Origin: Otis tarda | Lineage: Eukaryota > Chordata > Aves > Otidiformes > Otididae | Length of the DNA stretch: 64,000 nt | Assembly (NCBI GenBank): GCA_026413225.1 | Contig: CM048557.1 | Span: 56,906,987 to 56,970,986, forward strand | Direction of reading: 5' to 3' | Shown: positions 14,401 through 27,800 of the stretch, one piece after another | How the letters are laid out: each line of letters begins with the position of its first letter | How positions within the stretch are numbered: position 1 is the stretch's first letter | Notes under the pieces: model-generated | Seen by the model: the letters and a program-made list of their open reading frames with translations, nothing else | Database searches by the model: none | What the model was told of the DNA's origin: nothing | Translations under genes and position numbers: made by a program

Positions 14401-15597
14401 CAATTTCTACCTCTGAGAAAATTAGCTCATCCTTTTTAGATACCTTTAGATACCTTTTTAGCTCATTCCAGGGAATTTCTGACATAAATCAAGGCTGTCT
14501 GTAAGTCCATCAAAACAAACTGAAGCAGTAAGCACTGAAGCAGATCTTTTTGAACACCTATGCTCCTCACTGAGGGCAGTCAAAGTGGTTTCAGGCAGCA
14601 GTGTATTCCCAGGGGCTGGAGTAGTTAAAAGAAACCAAACCTTGCTGCCAGCATGCCCCAGTTGGCTGATTAGCAACCACATAGTTTGCTTTTGTGCTTC
14701 TATCATTTCATCTCACAGCATGTTTTCTGAGGGTGCTGGTCAGTGTTTGCCGTACACGGTGACACTTGGAAAGCGTCTCTTTTGCAGAGAGATAATTGTC
14801 TATAAATCCCAACTAAATACTAGGCAAAGAGATTTCTGATAAGCACCTAACAAATTATTTAAGAAATTCCTAGGATCACGTTTAAAAATTCAAAGAGTAG
14901 TGTCACTATATGTGTTTCACACAGCCAGACGCAGTTTGGTATAATAATACAACTCTGCGAATCTCTTAATCTTTACCTGACAGAATTCAACACGACTTTG
15001 TAAGTATTATTATTATTTACAGAACACTGTGGGTATGTGTGCTACATTCATGTACGTCTATGAATGAGCGCAACGTGTCCATGCCTCTTAGAAATTGCAT
15101 TCTGTGAAGGAGAAAGAGAGCCTTTTGTTTCAGCCTTGTGTAAGGGCTGGCATGTAGCAGCAGCACTCTAGGAGAAGCCCCGGAGAAACAGTGATGGGAC
15201 GATGAGTCAGAGAATTCCCATCTCCTCTCTGTCTCCTGAGGGAGTAATTTGTTTTAGTTCTTCACTGATTGCAATTTATTTGCCTCCTCCACCTACTTCC
15301 TTCCAACCTGCCTGCCCACTGTAGAGCTATTAGAGGACTGGGCTCCCAGTCCTTCCCACTGCTTGCTGTTCACCTGTGGATGTTCTCACATACATACCTG
15401 GCAGCCATTGGGAAATGGCAGAAAAAGATGGCGAAGAGGCTACCAGTGGAACCGGATGAGGAAGCAGGAGGCACTAAGAGTGAGAAAGGACATATTTTGC
15501 ATTTAAACATTCAACGCTCCAAATGCTCATGCCAGCTCAAGAAAAAACACTCACAGAAGGCATTTGTTCATGGAAGGAAAGGAATATGCCTAATAAG
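8484..15597. other. Unique AT-rich non-coding DNA
   Basis: No supported gene in about 7 kb. A somewhat GC-richer patch at 9130-9340 holds a 68-codon open frame without recognisable domains. Homopolymers include 15 T at 10580-10594 and 16 A at 13704-13719; a short AT-repeat patch lies near 14287-14300. A weak joined acceptor/donor-like motif at 12892-12900 is discussed in the findings. Confidence 0.5.
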
Positions 15598-15670
15598 GTG
15601 TCGTTAATACCCATTTTACAGATGCAGTTCAGTTGCCTGAACTTCCAGGAAGCCTGAGGTTATATACAAA
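15598..15670. mobile_element. Possible MIR/L3-like ancient retroposon fragment
   Basis: TAATACCCATTTTACAGATG followed by a decayed gaaactgaggca-like and cctgaacttcc-like stretch resembles the central region of the ancient MIR/L3-type retroposons shared by amniotes. It is short and diverged, so the assignment rests on a few core words only. Confidence 0.35.
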
Positions 15671-18600
15671 AATGCACAGGTAACAGCTCTTCTCCTCTTT
15701 TCCTTGGTTGAAATATAGATACAATGGATGTAAACGGGAGGTGTGGCTTCACATGCTGTCTCATTGTTCTTGACAGGTTGCATTTTGAAAAGCTGCCCAA
15801 GGATGTAAAAACAAAGTCAAAGATATAGATAATATTAGGTCCAGGAATTCCTTGGTCCCGATCCCCCTTGTATTAACTATTACCTAATACTCCCTCTTGT
15901 GTTCATTCATATGTTGCTTATGGCCATTCAGGAAGGGTGTTCTTCCTGAATACCTTTTAAACTTTTGCATCTTAATAACATCGCAGGAGGTCAGTCGCTT
16001 ATTAGATGGATAATGACCCATCCCCAAACCTTTTGGTTCACTTTAGAATCATGGGAAAGTCAGTGACAGGGCTAGTTCCCTGCTTCTGGGCACAGCTAAG
16101 GAGGCAAGTCATAAACAGTAATGACTCTGGGGTCAATATAGGCAGGATGGCCAAAAACTGAAAATACATGAATGACAGCAAAGGAAGAGGATACTGTTTG
16201 CAAAGCTAACTTTTATTCTCTAAATTAGCACAGTAAAGGCTACAGAAGAGAAAGAGAATCCAGCATTTTAGGAAATTATTTATGAAATGTAGATGGGCCT
16301 TCAGTTGGGAATAGGGCTGGGCAAAATGTTAGTGGTTCTTTGTTCTTGCAGCTGGCCTGTCGAATTACACAGAGCCAGCACAGTAAATAATACTACTATT
16401 GTCTGCCTGTGTCAGAGACAGACAGAAGGTACATTTGGACTTGGTCCAAACACCACAAGGGCCACTCATAGCCACAGTGTCCAATTACTGCTTGCTTGAC
16501 TATAAAATGCACTTTTTTTGCTGAGCTAATTTAAAAATGGCAGCTTTTAATGGAATTTGTATTAAAAGGAGACTGCTGCTCTGGATTTGCCTGAAAAATA
16601 AAAAGTTATACATTGTATAGGAAGCAACAAAAACATACACAGTGAAAATAATCAGAGTATGATAACATTAGCACAGCAATAACAACAATGATGGCAAAGT
16701 CAGCAAAGGAAAAAAAGATCAAGCCCTTCTTGAAATAGCCCTGTGCAAAACATGCAAAAACCCCAACTAAACTCTATCTCAAATAGTGAAACAAGTGCAC
16801 CCACTTGGTTTCTGCAGATGTGGGCATATTGCATAACTTCTTTCAGTCTTTCAAAAAAAAATTGACCACAGATTTCTGAGTTTTTGCACAGATACTTTTC
16901 TTCAAATTCCAGTTGCGCTCATTTTCACTCTCACTGCCAAATGCTTTGGAAAACAGTAAACTGTATGATACATTTTGCAAACAGCCAAAATTCATTTGTA
17001 TTAGAAATAACTTTTTAAAAAATTATTTATAGAATATTATTTATCTAGAAGGAATATCCCAGGGATCAGGGATGCAGAAGCTCTCCCCTCTACAGTAAGT
17101 GCATATCAGGGCTTTGATTTTCTTTGCCTATCTATTAGCTAGAGATAAATTTAGGTCTCCTGTTTAGAACAATCTGCCTACAGTGCACAAGAGATCAGTA
17201 GTTGTCAATGATCTATGAAGACTTACTGTGTTTCTCTCCTCTGCCATGCTGACAAGGTGTTAATTTCTTTCCTGGAATAGCAAGCAAAAAAACCCCAGCA
17301 AATTGATAAATTTAGGCGAAACTCATGCAAGGGCCACATCGCTTTTTAAGGCTTCCTGCTACCACCAATCCATCACAGAAGTCTTACAAGTCTTGCATAA
17401 CAACAATCAATAACAGAATGTGCCTATTCTCTAACTTAAAAATCTTGTTCTGTTCTGCAGGTTTTATACACACACATGCACACACTATGAATGTTCGCAA
17501 AAGTATTTTCACTCACAGTTGAGGAAGGGTTTTAAAATATGCGCCATAGGTACAGAAACATTATCAATCAAAATGTTAAAGCCTTCATAAGCTCTGTGTA
17601 GGTGAGTTCATTCTCCTTCTCTTTTATCTTTGGATGTCTTGCAGAGTGCTTCATTTGGAGGAAGACCTAAAAGCCACATTGGGTAACAAGAAGGGATAAA
17701 AGGGTAAACCTGTCTGTTCATATTTGCCAGTCTTCAACGTGGAGAACACAGCAAGCATTCTGTCAAGGAAAATGAGGATATTCTTTTTTGCTTCTTTGAA
17801 TCCTCAAAAGATGCATCTTCTTTGTAATAGAAAAGAAGTATCTCAATACTTAAGTCAAAATAGCAAACTTTTCAAAGGCCAGAAACTTGGAGCTGGTCAT
17901 GCGACTTGTGAATTGCATGCTGTAGGATTGTTTGATATAGCATGAAACAGAGAGAACCTGAAAAAATTCATCTTCAAAATGATGGATATGGACAGTCCTT
18001 TCTCCACAAAGCAACCTTCAATTATTAACAGCAGGACTTGTGCTCAGCAGAGTAAAAAAATCTTCCCCCCATCTAGAGTGAAGCTCTCTCCAACAGTCAT
18101 GGCTGATTCTCTTTCTCTTATCTTATACAGAGACATTAATTCTTCTCCAGCACACATAAAACTATTCGCATAGAGGGAACTCTTCACCTACAGAGAAATA
18201 TTCGCATACATACTGTTAAAGTCAGGTTAAGGATGTCACTTAGCCAGGCTCACAAAAAAAAAGAGAAAGATATTCAGTGTTAAAGCACCTGCTTGTTCCT
18301 TAATTCATGCTTTTGCAGGAAAACATATTGGTCTGTGGGTTATGTAAGCTAACATATAACACCAAGACATTTGTGATGCTGTGAGCGAGCACAAAGACTA
18401 AGGATAGTGTCCTCATAAATGAGGTTAAAGGAATTACTCTCATGAAAGTAGCTGAGAATCCTGTCTTCAGGCTTACATGAGACGTTATTTTGTCCTTATA
18501 TTTCATGTGTTTATGAGCTTAAGAAATAGCAGAGGATATTTTGTGCTAATTTTCTTAATTAAAACTCAGGTGGAACTAATTTTCTTTTTCAGATATAGTA

Positions 18601-21600
18601 TTCAATAATTCCTGTGTATGGACTGTCTGGTAATGTGAATGCCTCTCAGTATGTACCAAGTCCATGTACTGTAATGTCAAGGACTATGGTACCACAGGGG
18701 CTCCTTAGTATGCAAATTATTGACACAACTGAACATAGCAACTCTTTTGAAACCATTATGTTTTATTGTGTCAGGGTCTCATTGAGGACTCTTTAATCTA
18801 GGGATTCTTGAGAAGATAAAATCTAATAGTTCCTCTGGACCTGTAAAGGTATCTGATGTCATAGGCTATTTGGACACTCCTTACTACAGTATGAGGATTA
18901 TTAATACATTGACTATAATGACTTTGTGACTCCTTTGTGGTCTGTTATGGCTACCTAGAATTTTATAAGGCTGTCATCACCATGGTATGTGAGTCTTCAT
19001 CGCAAAAAAAAAGCCAAACAAAAAAATTATCTTCCCTTTTCTTTTCCTCTGCCATCTTCTCTGTAAGCATACACCAACTTTTTGCTGGTCTTTAAAGAAA
19101 AAAAAAAAAAAGACATGGTAAAGTGTAGAAGCTAGTGTTTTGGAACACTTTACGAAAATTTAAATCAGATAGCCTCACTTTGCATTTAGTTTTGAGAGAT
19201 TGTGGTGGCCGAATATATTTCATCTGGTGGTGTCAGTGGAAATTTGCCCAGTATAACACTCTTCCCAGGCTAAGCAACTTCATTCTCTGATTCTTTTTAT
19301 GGAAATTGCTTGCAGTATTGTCCGGGTGTCCGTGTCTGTGCATGTCAACGTGAATGTTTTACTACTATTAGCTGCAAGTTTCCCTCCAGATCAGACACTG
19401 AAAAGAGCAATAACTAAAAAAGGAAAACCAAATACAGCAATTTGCATTTCAGACTGATGATCTGCCTCAAAACCAGAAGCTCTGAACTCTGTTCCATCTC
19501 ATAAGCTCTAGGAGTTCTTGCTGTGTTTCCCCAGTGAATGTGGAATTTGCATAGCTATGGACTCACAACCCTTGGCTTACCCTATCCTAAATCTCTTTGG
19601 GACTGATGCTCAGCTGAGAGCCAGGATTACTAGGATTTAAATATATATCAAATGCAAAAACGGGGAGGTGCAGGAATTTCTACAGCAGCTACACAGGGTG
19701 AGCCTTCACGATGTGTGACAACAGAGCCTCTGCCATTTCTCAGCTGGAGAGATATAGGGCAGGATTTTTTCATTAGTCCATAAGTGGACCCGTATGTCTA
19801 TAAAGTTCTTTTTCTCTTTTTCATTATTGTTGTCCCTTACTCAGCATACGCTCTGAATTTATATATTTTTTTAATTTAATCTCTATAAAATATGTTCAAT
19901 TTTGTGCTGATCTCTTTACTATTTTACCCAGGATGCCACCTGAAAACACACAGATATAACCAGATATTATTTACATACTAACAGGCAGGCCCATTGCTCA
20001 TGCAGGCAAGCTCATGCTACTACATGAGCAGACAATCCAAAATATAGTCTCAGAGGTTTACAACAACAGGACAAACAGAGGAGGCAGTACTGGCCAGCAA
20101 GAAAAGACACGGCCAGAACACATCAGCAGTATTCCTGGCTTCATGTTTTCTGGAAGCATTATGGAAAATGCCTTTCAAGAAAGAACTTGAAAGAAGATAG
20201 TGTGAACACCCGAAACACATTAACCAGACAGGAATGACACCAGGAAGGATCTATTTTGAAGTTAAACTAGTGACTGATGGAGCTGACATTCCGGGCCAGA
20301 GAAAACATCCCAAAAGAGAAACTCAGGAGGTAAAGGAAGCTCAGAGGAAAGTTACAAGAAACATTGAATGCGGAGAAAGCCATTGTCAGGATCCAAAGAA
20401 AGGTGGACGATGGTCAGTGCATTAGCCTCAAAAATAATCTCTGAGGAGCATTTTAGGTGGATATTGTCCTTGCAAGATATAATCTGTCACAGTCAGAGAT
20501 GTATGCTGCATTAAACCAGAAGGTAAAACAATAGGAACATGAATGAGTTTCGGAGTGTGAACAGCCAGGAGAGGTTATAATCTGAGGACATTACACAACA
20601 ACTGTTTGCAAGATTTGAAACATACAGCTAGAGGAGGTTGTGTTCACTTTTTTCTCTATCAGCTCTTCATGCACTGCAGAGACATTCAAGAAGGTGCTAA
20701 ACTGAGCCCTTTTTGAGTGTTCTGCAAAGCCAGCAGTTAAAAACTGCTGAATCCTTTTTGTGTAGTACTGAGAATCCAAGGGGACGGTTACAGCTTCTTC
20801 TCAGGAACTGCTGTGCACAGTTGCTTTGGAAAGCCAGGAGTAAGGATGTCCATTGTGATTTCAAACTTAAGGCACTTTTCAGCTGATAGCTGAATTACAC
20901 CAGCAAACTTCTGTCTCGTCAATGTACCATAGGAACTGTCAATGTTTTCTGTAAACATTCCTCTGCATTGCCCCTAAATCACTTCCACTTGTGTCATATC
21001 CTCTTAAATGTGTATAGTGCACACTGAAAAGCTTTAGAAAGTTAGCGTTCAGTAATATGGTAGGTTAAGAAAAAAAGTCCTATTTTGAAGAAAATGAGTA
21101 AAATCCCTTTAAATAATTTTCAAGTCATTTAGTAGGACTCAAAGTGATGTATATTTGGAACACTTCCAGAGCAGCAGCGTGCACACACTGCATGTGATTT
21201 AGTGTCTGATTAATCCTTATTTCATTTGCAAAGGTCAACAGATAGCTTTATGCTTTTAAAAGCCTCAATATATATTATATGCATATATATTTAGGTTCTT
21301 TACATGTTCTATATGCTTGCTTCAAAGTTCTCTAGTTTTTATATATTGCCAAATATGTGTTACATCACTGAAGTAAATACGAGTCTTACCTGTCCCTTCT
21401 TTGTCAGAGAAGCAACTGTCCTTGTTAGTAGTTCTGTACCAGCTCAAATTCTACCTGTTTGTTCATATGGTGCAAGAGCTAATTTCAGAACCAGGACACT
21501 TTTTAAAAGTATCCTGCTTTCATGACCACCTTGAGATACATAGATTCATCATTTTCTCAAACGACTTAATTTTAGATTGTGTTGACACTTTGCTAATTTG

Positions 21601-22916
21601 TTTTTTCTTTTTCGAATATGCATATTTTTTTCAAGATTCAGTGAGTGATAATCCTGCTTTTTCTTAATTTATTATGAAAAAAAATATCCTTTAGCTGAGT
21701 GATCAACATTTGGTTCCTCTCAACTTGTGCTTGTTTTGATTAAAAGTATGTTTCAATGGCAGATCAAGAACTAAAACTAGACTTGTATAACTATATAACT
21801 CAGGTGATGCAAAGAAGTTAAACTTGCAGCTTTTTGCCACTGAAATAATATTGTCCATTAGTTGTTTTGGTTTGGGTTGTTTAGTTTTTTCTACTCCAGT
21901 ATTTTATTTCTTTGGTTTAATCTGTGAACCAGTGTAATATATAATCATAGAGCTTATAATAACTCAAATGAAGAATAGATGAACCAGTCACATCCGAAAG
22001 AAACCATTCCAATGCCTGACTCCTTTCTTCTATGCTCTTCCTCTTCAGCTTGCATGTGAGAAAACAGGACTGGAGGAGACTTTCGAGGTCTTCAGATCTA
22101 GTCCTCTAGAACAATTCTGTCCATTTATATATTTTCTTGTTCCTTCAACAGAAAAAAAAAAAAAACCACCAAAACCAAAACAAACTGAGGGATGGTCCAA
22201 AGTATGTTTCCATCTCAAACAGACAGAGAGAGGCCAAAACTATTCTAGACATTGAAAGAGACATTTTTTTTTCTTCTCTCCACCACAGTCTTCATTGTAA
22301 GTTCCTGTAAGTTCAAAGGTTTTATGACATTATATCAGATGTTGTTTCTGAATCAAGAAGAAGTCTTTGAATTTGAGGTTGTATTTGGAAGCCATGACAA
22401 AGAAATATCTTCAGTTAATTCAGCAGTAGGAAACCGATCTGATTCATCATATCTAATATGAATTTCTAGAGTGTAATCATTTCTGCCTAGCTGGTTGTGT
22501 AGACATCCTTCATAGTCAACAGAGAAAAATACACATTTCTGGGGCACAATTATTGACTTTCTTTTAAAATAAGTCTCAAACAGACCTGAGAAACAGTGCC
22601 CTAAAGATACACTTTTGTCTCTGATACATGTGAGGGACCCTGGAGTAACTAGTTCAGATTTGGATACCTACTTTTTAAAGGGCTGAAGCAGGTGAAAAAA
22701 ACTCCACCTCAGACCTTGTAGGCAAGGTAATATCAACTCAAACTACTTCATTCCCTTGTCTGTTGCTCCTTCAGTGTCACAAACATGGTAGACTGATGGG
22801 TCATTTAACTTTCAGAACAGATATGTCTCCTATTTGCTAACAAAATAGAAAGCAACTTTATATCCACACCAATTCCTAGTTACATGTTTTTCTTCCAGTG
22901 CATTCAGTGGAAACAA
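15671..22916. other. Unique AT-rich non-coding DNA
   Basis: No gene, RNA gene or recognised repeat in about 7.2 kb. It contains a run of 14 A at 19098-19111, an A run followed by C/A-rich sequence at about 22151-22190, and AT-rich patches around 19620-19680 and 21268-21295. Open frames are short and featureless. Confidence 0.5.
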
Positions 22917-22955
22917 ATTTTTAACAAAATTTTTAACAAAAATTTAACAAAACAT
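22917..22955. repeat. Short tandem repeat, TTTTTAACAAAA-like unit x3
   Basis: Three adjacent imperfect copies of a 12-13 base unit of the form T(4-5)AACAAAA, decaying to the right. It lies just upstream of the minus-strand CR1 tail and is a local slippage product. Confidence 0.7.
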
Positions 22956-23010
22956 TTAAAATCAACTTTAAGTGAACTGTACTGTCTTTTCCTGTTCATC
23001 AGAAAACTTG

Positions 23011-23360
23011 GTCATAGAGTCATAGAATCATAGAATTATCAAATCATAGAATGATAGGTTGGAAGAGACTCTTAAGATCATCAGGTCCAACCATAAATCT
23101 AACACTGCCAAGTCCACCACTAAACTATGTCCCTAAATGCCACATCTACACATCTTTTAAATACCTCCTGGGATGGTGACTCAACCACTTCCCTGGGCAG
23201 CCCGGTCCAGTGCTTGATAACTTCTTTCAGTGAAGAGGCTTTTTCTACTATCCAATCTAAAGCTCCCCTCACACAACTTGAGGATATTTCCTCTTGTCCT
23301 ATCACTTGTTACCTGGGAAAAGAGACTGACACCTACCTTGGTGCAACCTCCTTTCAGGTA
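23011..23360 (-). mobile_element. CR1 retrotransposon, 3' end with C-terminal coding remnant
   Basis: The left border has repeated TCATAGAATCATAGAAT-type units, which is the CR1 3' end read in inverted orientation. Next come the AGGTTGGAAGAGACTCTTAA and GATCATCAGGTCCAACC words of the 3' UTR. On the minus strand a decayed reverse-transcriptase C-terminus is readable ([16 protein letters not shown] and FKRCVDVAFRDIV). The element is strongly 5'-truncated (about 350 bp left) and its right edge runs into a purine-rich minisatellite. It is inactive. Confidence 0.9.
23120..23305 (-). pseudogene. CR1 ORF2 C-terminal remnant
   Basis: An open stretch of about 60 codons on the minus strand, inside the CR1 copy, encodes the last part of the CR1 polyprotein, distal to the reverse-transcriptase catalytic core. 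The visible landmark is the HW-x-x-LP-x-E-V-V-x-x-PS motif followed by FK-x-x-x-DVA. No endonuclease or RT catalytic motif is present. It is a fragment of a dead retrotransposon and not a host gene; a second minus-strand frame over 23181-23438 covers the preceding part, which indicates frame disruption. Confidence 0.8.
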
Positions 23361-23362
23361 GT

Positions 23363-23430
23363 TGGAGGGAAGGGGAGGGAAGATAAAAGGAGGGGAGGGG
23401 AGGCAAGGCGAGGCGAGGAGAGGAGAGGAT
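23363..23430. repeat. G-rich purine minisatellite (GGGGA / GGCGA / GGAGA units)
   Basis: The + strand is A/G with long G clusters: GGAGGGAAGGGGAGGGAA, then AAAGGAGGGGAGGGGAGG, then GGCGAGGCGAGGAGAGGAGA. At least five G3 or G4 runs occur, some separated by one or two bases, so a G-quadruplex is possible on the + strand. It abuts the 5'-truncated end of the CR1 copy. Confidence 0.85.
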
Positions 23431-24597
23431 CGCATCACGCAACAGAATGTGCATCGTCTACTACCCTATATATTCATACTTTGCAGGAGGTGTGTCATAC
23501 ATAAAAACGAATCATCAGAAGCCTTTATTTTCCAGCAATGATACCAAGTGTCCCAGAGCATAGAGAAGACCAAGCAGTTGAGTCAACTGAAGGAGTTTAA
23601 TTTTATGCAGTCACCTGCATTGTGAAATCAAATTTTAAAAATCAATACACTGATCTATTAATAAAAAAAATAGAATATTCCTTTTTATAACATGAATTAG
23701 TTAAATTAATTGTGAATAATGAAATTAGAAGAAAATAATAGTCAAAATAAGGGAAGATATGAGCAAGTAAATGAAAAACATTAAGTCTTACTACTTGACA
23801 GCACATTGCCTTTGAGGGAATAAAGCCCACTAACAGATACCCTGTAAAGTACCTCATCAACATAATCTAGCTCTCGTTAACTCATTCTTCTTCAGTTCTT
23901 TGTTTCGAATGATAACATAACTTGCTGAGTCACAGCATGCCTTTTTCCCCAAATCTGTGAAGTCTCACAACCGCCAGTATCAGCTGCCAACTCCCTTTAT
24001 TCATGGCTTGTTCTTCAAATATATACATTGTTTGGGACTGACAATTTTTTTTCTCTTAAAGTTTACTTTTTGCTCTTACAGCATTGCATCTTTAAAATAC
24101 AGCATATCAGAAGCAAACAGAAAAGATACCTCCAATTTTTTATTTAAAATATCCCCATGTTGAGAGCTTTTTGGGTCAATGAATATAGTTTCATCAGGTA
24201 ACCCAGGAAAACAAAATTGTTAATGATTTTCAACCTAATCTACTTTGTTGATGAAAAGTAAGCCCTGTGAGAATTACACAATAACAGAACAATCACATAG
24301 TAGCCAATTTCAGAGGTGGAAAATGTAAACTTCTGAATCCCTAGATAAAACTTTTAAACTATAAAATATCCCTGAGCTTCAGTTCTACATGTGTTGTAGA
24401 CTTTGGTTAATCATGTGGCAACACAGTGAGCACTCTGTCTCTTCTTCACTGAGTAAGGGAAGCCATATATAAAGATTTGATTAAGAGAAAAAAGGCCTTC
24501 TGATGTCCTTAAAAAAAAAAATTCTATGGATGTCATACAGCAACTTGTTCAATCTCTGAAAGTAAAGAAATATTCTTTCCTTTGCCAATTTTGCATG
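23431..24597. other. Unique AT-rich non-coding DNA
   Basis: Nothing recognised apart from A/T-rich patches. Open frames are short (under 75 codons) and without family resemblance. Confidence 0.5.
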
Positions 24598-24830
24598 AAA
24601 TTATTCTTATTATTTTTACTTCAGCAATGCCTAGGGGCCCCAAGTGAGATCAGATCCCCTTTGCAAACACAGTGGGAAAGTTCTTGCCTTCAAGATTTTT
24701 CAGTCTAAATAGGTTATGCAGACAAAAGATGAAGAAGGGAACAGAAGCACTGTGATTTGCTCAGAGATATACAATAGGCCACAGCAGATCTGCCAACAGA
24801 TTTAAAGTTTCTGCCCCTGTATTTGCAACC
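24598..24830 (+). mobile_element. Ancient MIR/L3-like amniote retroposon
   Basis: Several core words of an old retroposon common in sauropsid genomes occur in the expected order: a TTATTATTTTTACTTCAG start, GCCTAGGGGCCCCAAG, GCAAACACAGTGGGA, TCAGTCTAAATAG, and GTGATTTGCTCAGAGATATA followed by a GGCCACAGCAGATCTGCC-like segment. The order and spacing make chance unlikely. The copy is heavily mutated. The exact family name (L3, MIR or another CR1-clade derivative) is from memory and not settled. Confidence 0.65.
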
Positions 24831-27800
24831 TTGTCCAGGTTGGCTCAAGAACAATGTTCTCTCATATTGAACTGAAAAAATATATGGCAGTGTAATACTG
24901 ACATTTAATGTGAACCGTGCCTCTGGTGAGAGCCTATATTCATACACATGAACAACATAAGTTCCACATGGTCATAGGCATTTTCAGTTTAGGAAAAAAA
25001 AATAATGTTACAGAGTTTATCCTTTTAGCATTCAGCCCTTATAGCTTACTTATAAACAGCTGCTGAATCTCAAAATGACACTTGGAGCTCAGAGTACCAG
25101 TAGCAAGCAGAGATTTGCTTGCAAATAAAGCCAATTGATTCCTAGGGGGTTCTGTTTGAGCCCTGTATAAGTCAGTCTTCTTATGTGGCAAAAAAAAAAG
25201 CTTGCATATGTACTTACAAATGGTTAACTCCGTAAGTCCACACTTCATCAGAATGCAATTCCAGGAGCTTATAATTTTTTCTGCCCAACATGTAAGTCCT
25301 TTTACTAGGACCCATCTATGCCAGGAGATTTTTTGTTTTTCACAGAACACATGACAATAAGACATAAAGGATGACAATTTTTTTCAAATTTTTTACTAAA
25401 ATTGCTTTATACAGTATTAAGGACCAAACTGTGATACTTCTCTCACTTTGGGGCCTACTGCCTTACTGCACAGATTCTCAAGTTAAATTCAGTAGATTGC
25501 TTTTTGAATACAATTTAACATGAAGCAAATATATTACAACTTAGTCCTAAGTTCATAGTTGTACTTTACAATTAGCATTATCCTATCCATTGTAGGAAGA
25601 CTGGCAAGATGCATTTCTGCAAAGTATTTGTGGTACAAGGAGTCTTAAGAACGAAACCTATAAAGTTCTAAAAAAGAGCCAAAAAAAGGATTTGCAGGCT
25701 GAGAAAATAACCAGTCAGCTTGATCTCACTTGTAGCAAATAGTGAATTGAAGGCTGAAAACATGAATTAAATAGGGTGGCGTACCTTGCAAGCAAAGCTT
25801 TTTTTCATTTGCTTCTTTAGATTATTTGGTTTAATGAGGTGTCTTTGTCAGCCAGAAAAATTTACTAGAGTTCATTAAGGAAGTCCCAAAATAATTCCAA
25901 ATTCCAAAAAAGGGAAAGGCGCATCTCTGTGCCTGAGCTGTGCACTGTCAGCTCCCACCGTTTCCAGGAGGTGTTCAGAATCAGGAAGAAGATAATCATC
26001 ACCTCACACAAATGGGACCTTTTTCACTGGAATGCTGAGGCTGGCTTTCAAGGAGTCAAACTCTCCACCCAGGTTACTCCCTGAATTCAGCCTACAGCTT
26101 AATCTAGAACTGGTTATTCCAAACTCAGCACTGGAGGATAAAGCCTCCCTTTTTTCTTATTTCCCCTTTTCAGTACTCCTGTGTACTTTTCCCAGACTAA
26201 ACAAGCAACCCTGACCGCCAGCCATTTACTCTCACACAAACAATTAACTTAAAGCATGTGTCCTAACACGAATTCTGGCTCCACAACAAGGTAGCATTCC
26301 TATGGGAAACAGCCCAAATTAATAACAGCCTCCTTGCTGCAATACCTGAAGTGCCCTCTCTCAAAAGAGAGAGATAAGAATACTTTTTTTTTTTTCCCCT
26401 TTAGACTGAAACAATGGATTTTAGGGCTAGAATGGTCTTCCACGGAACATTTATGATACTCACTGTAATGAATACAGTCAAGATCTATATTCCTGTATCA
26501 AATCACTATTTTCCCTAAGAAAACATGAAAATTAAAGCATGTAATGTAATAACCCATTTTTCACACGCTCTCATTAGTCAGTACTTTGTTCGAACTCTGT
26601 CCAAAAGAGATGTAAATGTGCTGAGTTCGTTTTCTGCCACCTCCTTGAAAGTTTGAGTCAGATCCTTTTGCCATTTCAAATCATATCAAAGTAGAGGAAA
26701 AAAAAAACTCGTGCATTGCTTCCCATAATCTTGAAAACAATTTCAAAACTATTTTGTTCCTCTCAGTAAGTCTGCTAGCCTAATGGGATCAGTGGCCTCT
26801 CCCATGAGATGAGCAAAAAGCCAATATCTGTGTATCTCTGAGGTGTCAGTCTTACTGGGACAAGTCTTCTCTTTCTGAGCACTCCTTGGTTGCACTTGAA
26901 CTCACAGTTCAATTTGTGGCTCAAAAACTTTGCAGGGTCATTGATGTCAGAAAAAGCACGTGCTCTCCATTTCCCTACTCTAAGATATAAATGCTGTTTC
27001 TTCTTCATTAAAACACATTAAAAGACTAGAGATATGAGGGAGTCCTCTGCCTTCAGCTATCTTCAAATCCCTTTGTGCAGCATCAGCATTTTCTTCTTCT
27101 GTGTTTCTTCTGAAAAACAAAATGTCCTTTGCACTCACCGCAGACAAATTCAGATTTGTACCGTTCTACTGCCTTTTTTAATAAAGCCTAAAAGTGACCC
27201 CAGGATAGGGCAATAAGAATGGGTAGTTCCCCATTACCTAGTAGAACATGTTCTCCGTGCTCTTTTGTTCACCTAGTACCAATGGAACTCTTGCTTTAGG
27301 TCTGTTGAGATGAGGAGCAGTTAAGAGCTCGTGACATAATTCTCTGAACAGTAGGCTGGATTATTCTTTGTCCTGCTCTAAAATCTGCTAATTTCAAAAC
27401 CCCACAATATCCATATAACATGCACTGCTGTGATGCCCCAAGAATGGTGTTCACTCTTATTTGCAAGACAGATGAAAAGAGATGAAAAAGCTCTATTCTT
27501 TTTTTTTTTTTTAAGACCCTTTCATTTAAAGGGTTTCAAATGTGTGTAACTCAATCACAAAATAGATGGAAAAATTGCACTTAATCCTGAGTTCCTTGTT
27601 TGGAATTATTCAGGTAAATTCCAGTAAACATTACAGGACTCCAGGAGGTAAATGTTTCCAATTTGGCCTTTTGTTTTAAAGGCTACTGCTAGAAAGTTAC
27701 AATAAAGATGTAAAAACTATGACTCCTTTGGTGACGTTAATTCAGCTGCCTGAAGTTCTAGGATATTTTTCCCTCAGTTTCAAATGTCCCACTATACATT

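Noticed and set aside
22065..22112. CR1 3'-UTR-like words (GGACTGGAGGAGACTTTCGAGG)
   Set aside because: One word only, without the ATTCTATGA end or adjoining CR1 sequence.
23127..23504. 125-codon + strand open frame
   Set aside because: It is antisense to the CR1 remnant and runs into the purine minisatellite (Arg/Gly/Glu-rich tail).
26415..26455. CR1-like TTTTAGGGCTAGAATGGTCT
   Set aside because: Too short and without neighbouring CR1 landmarks.
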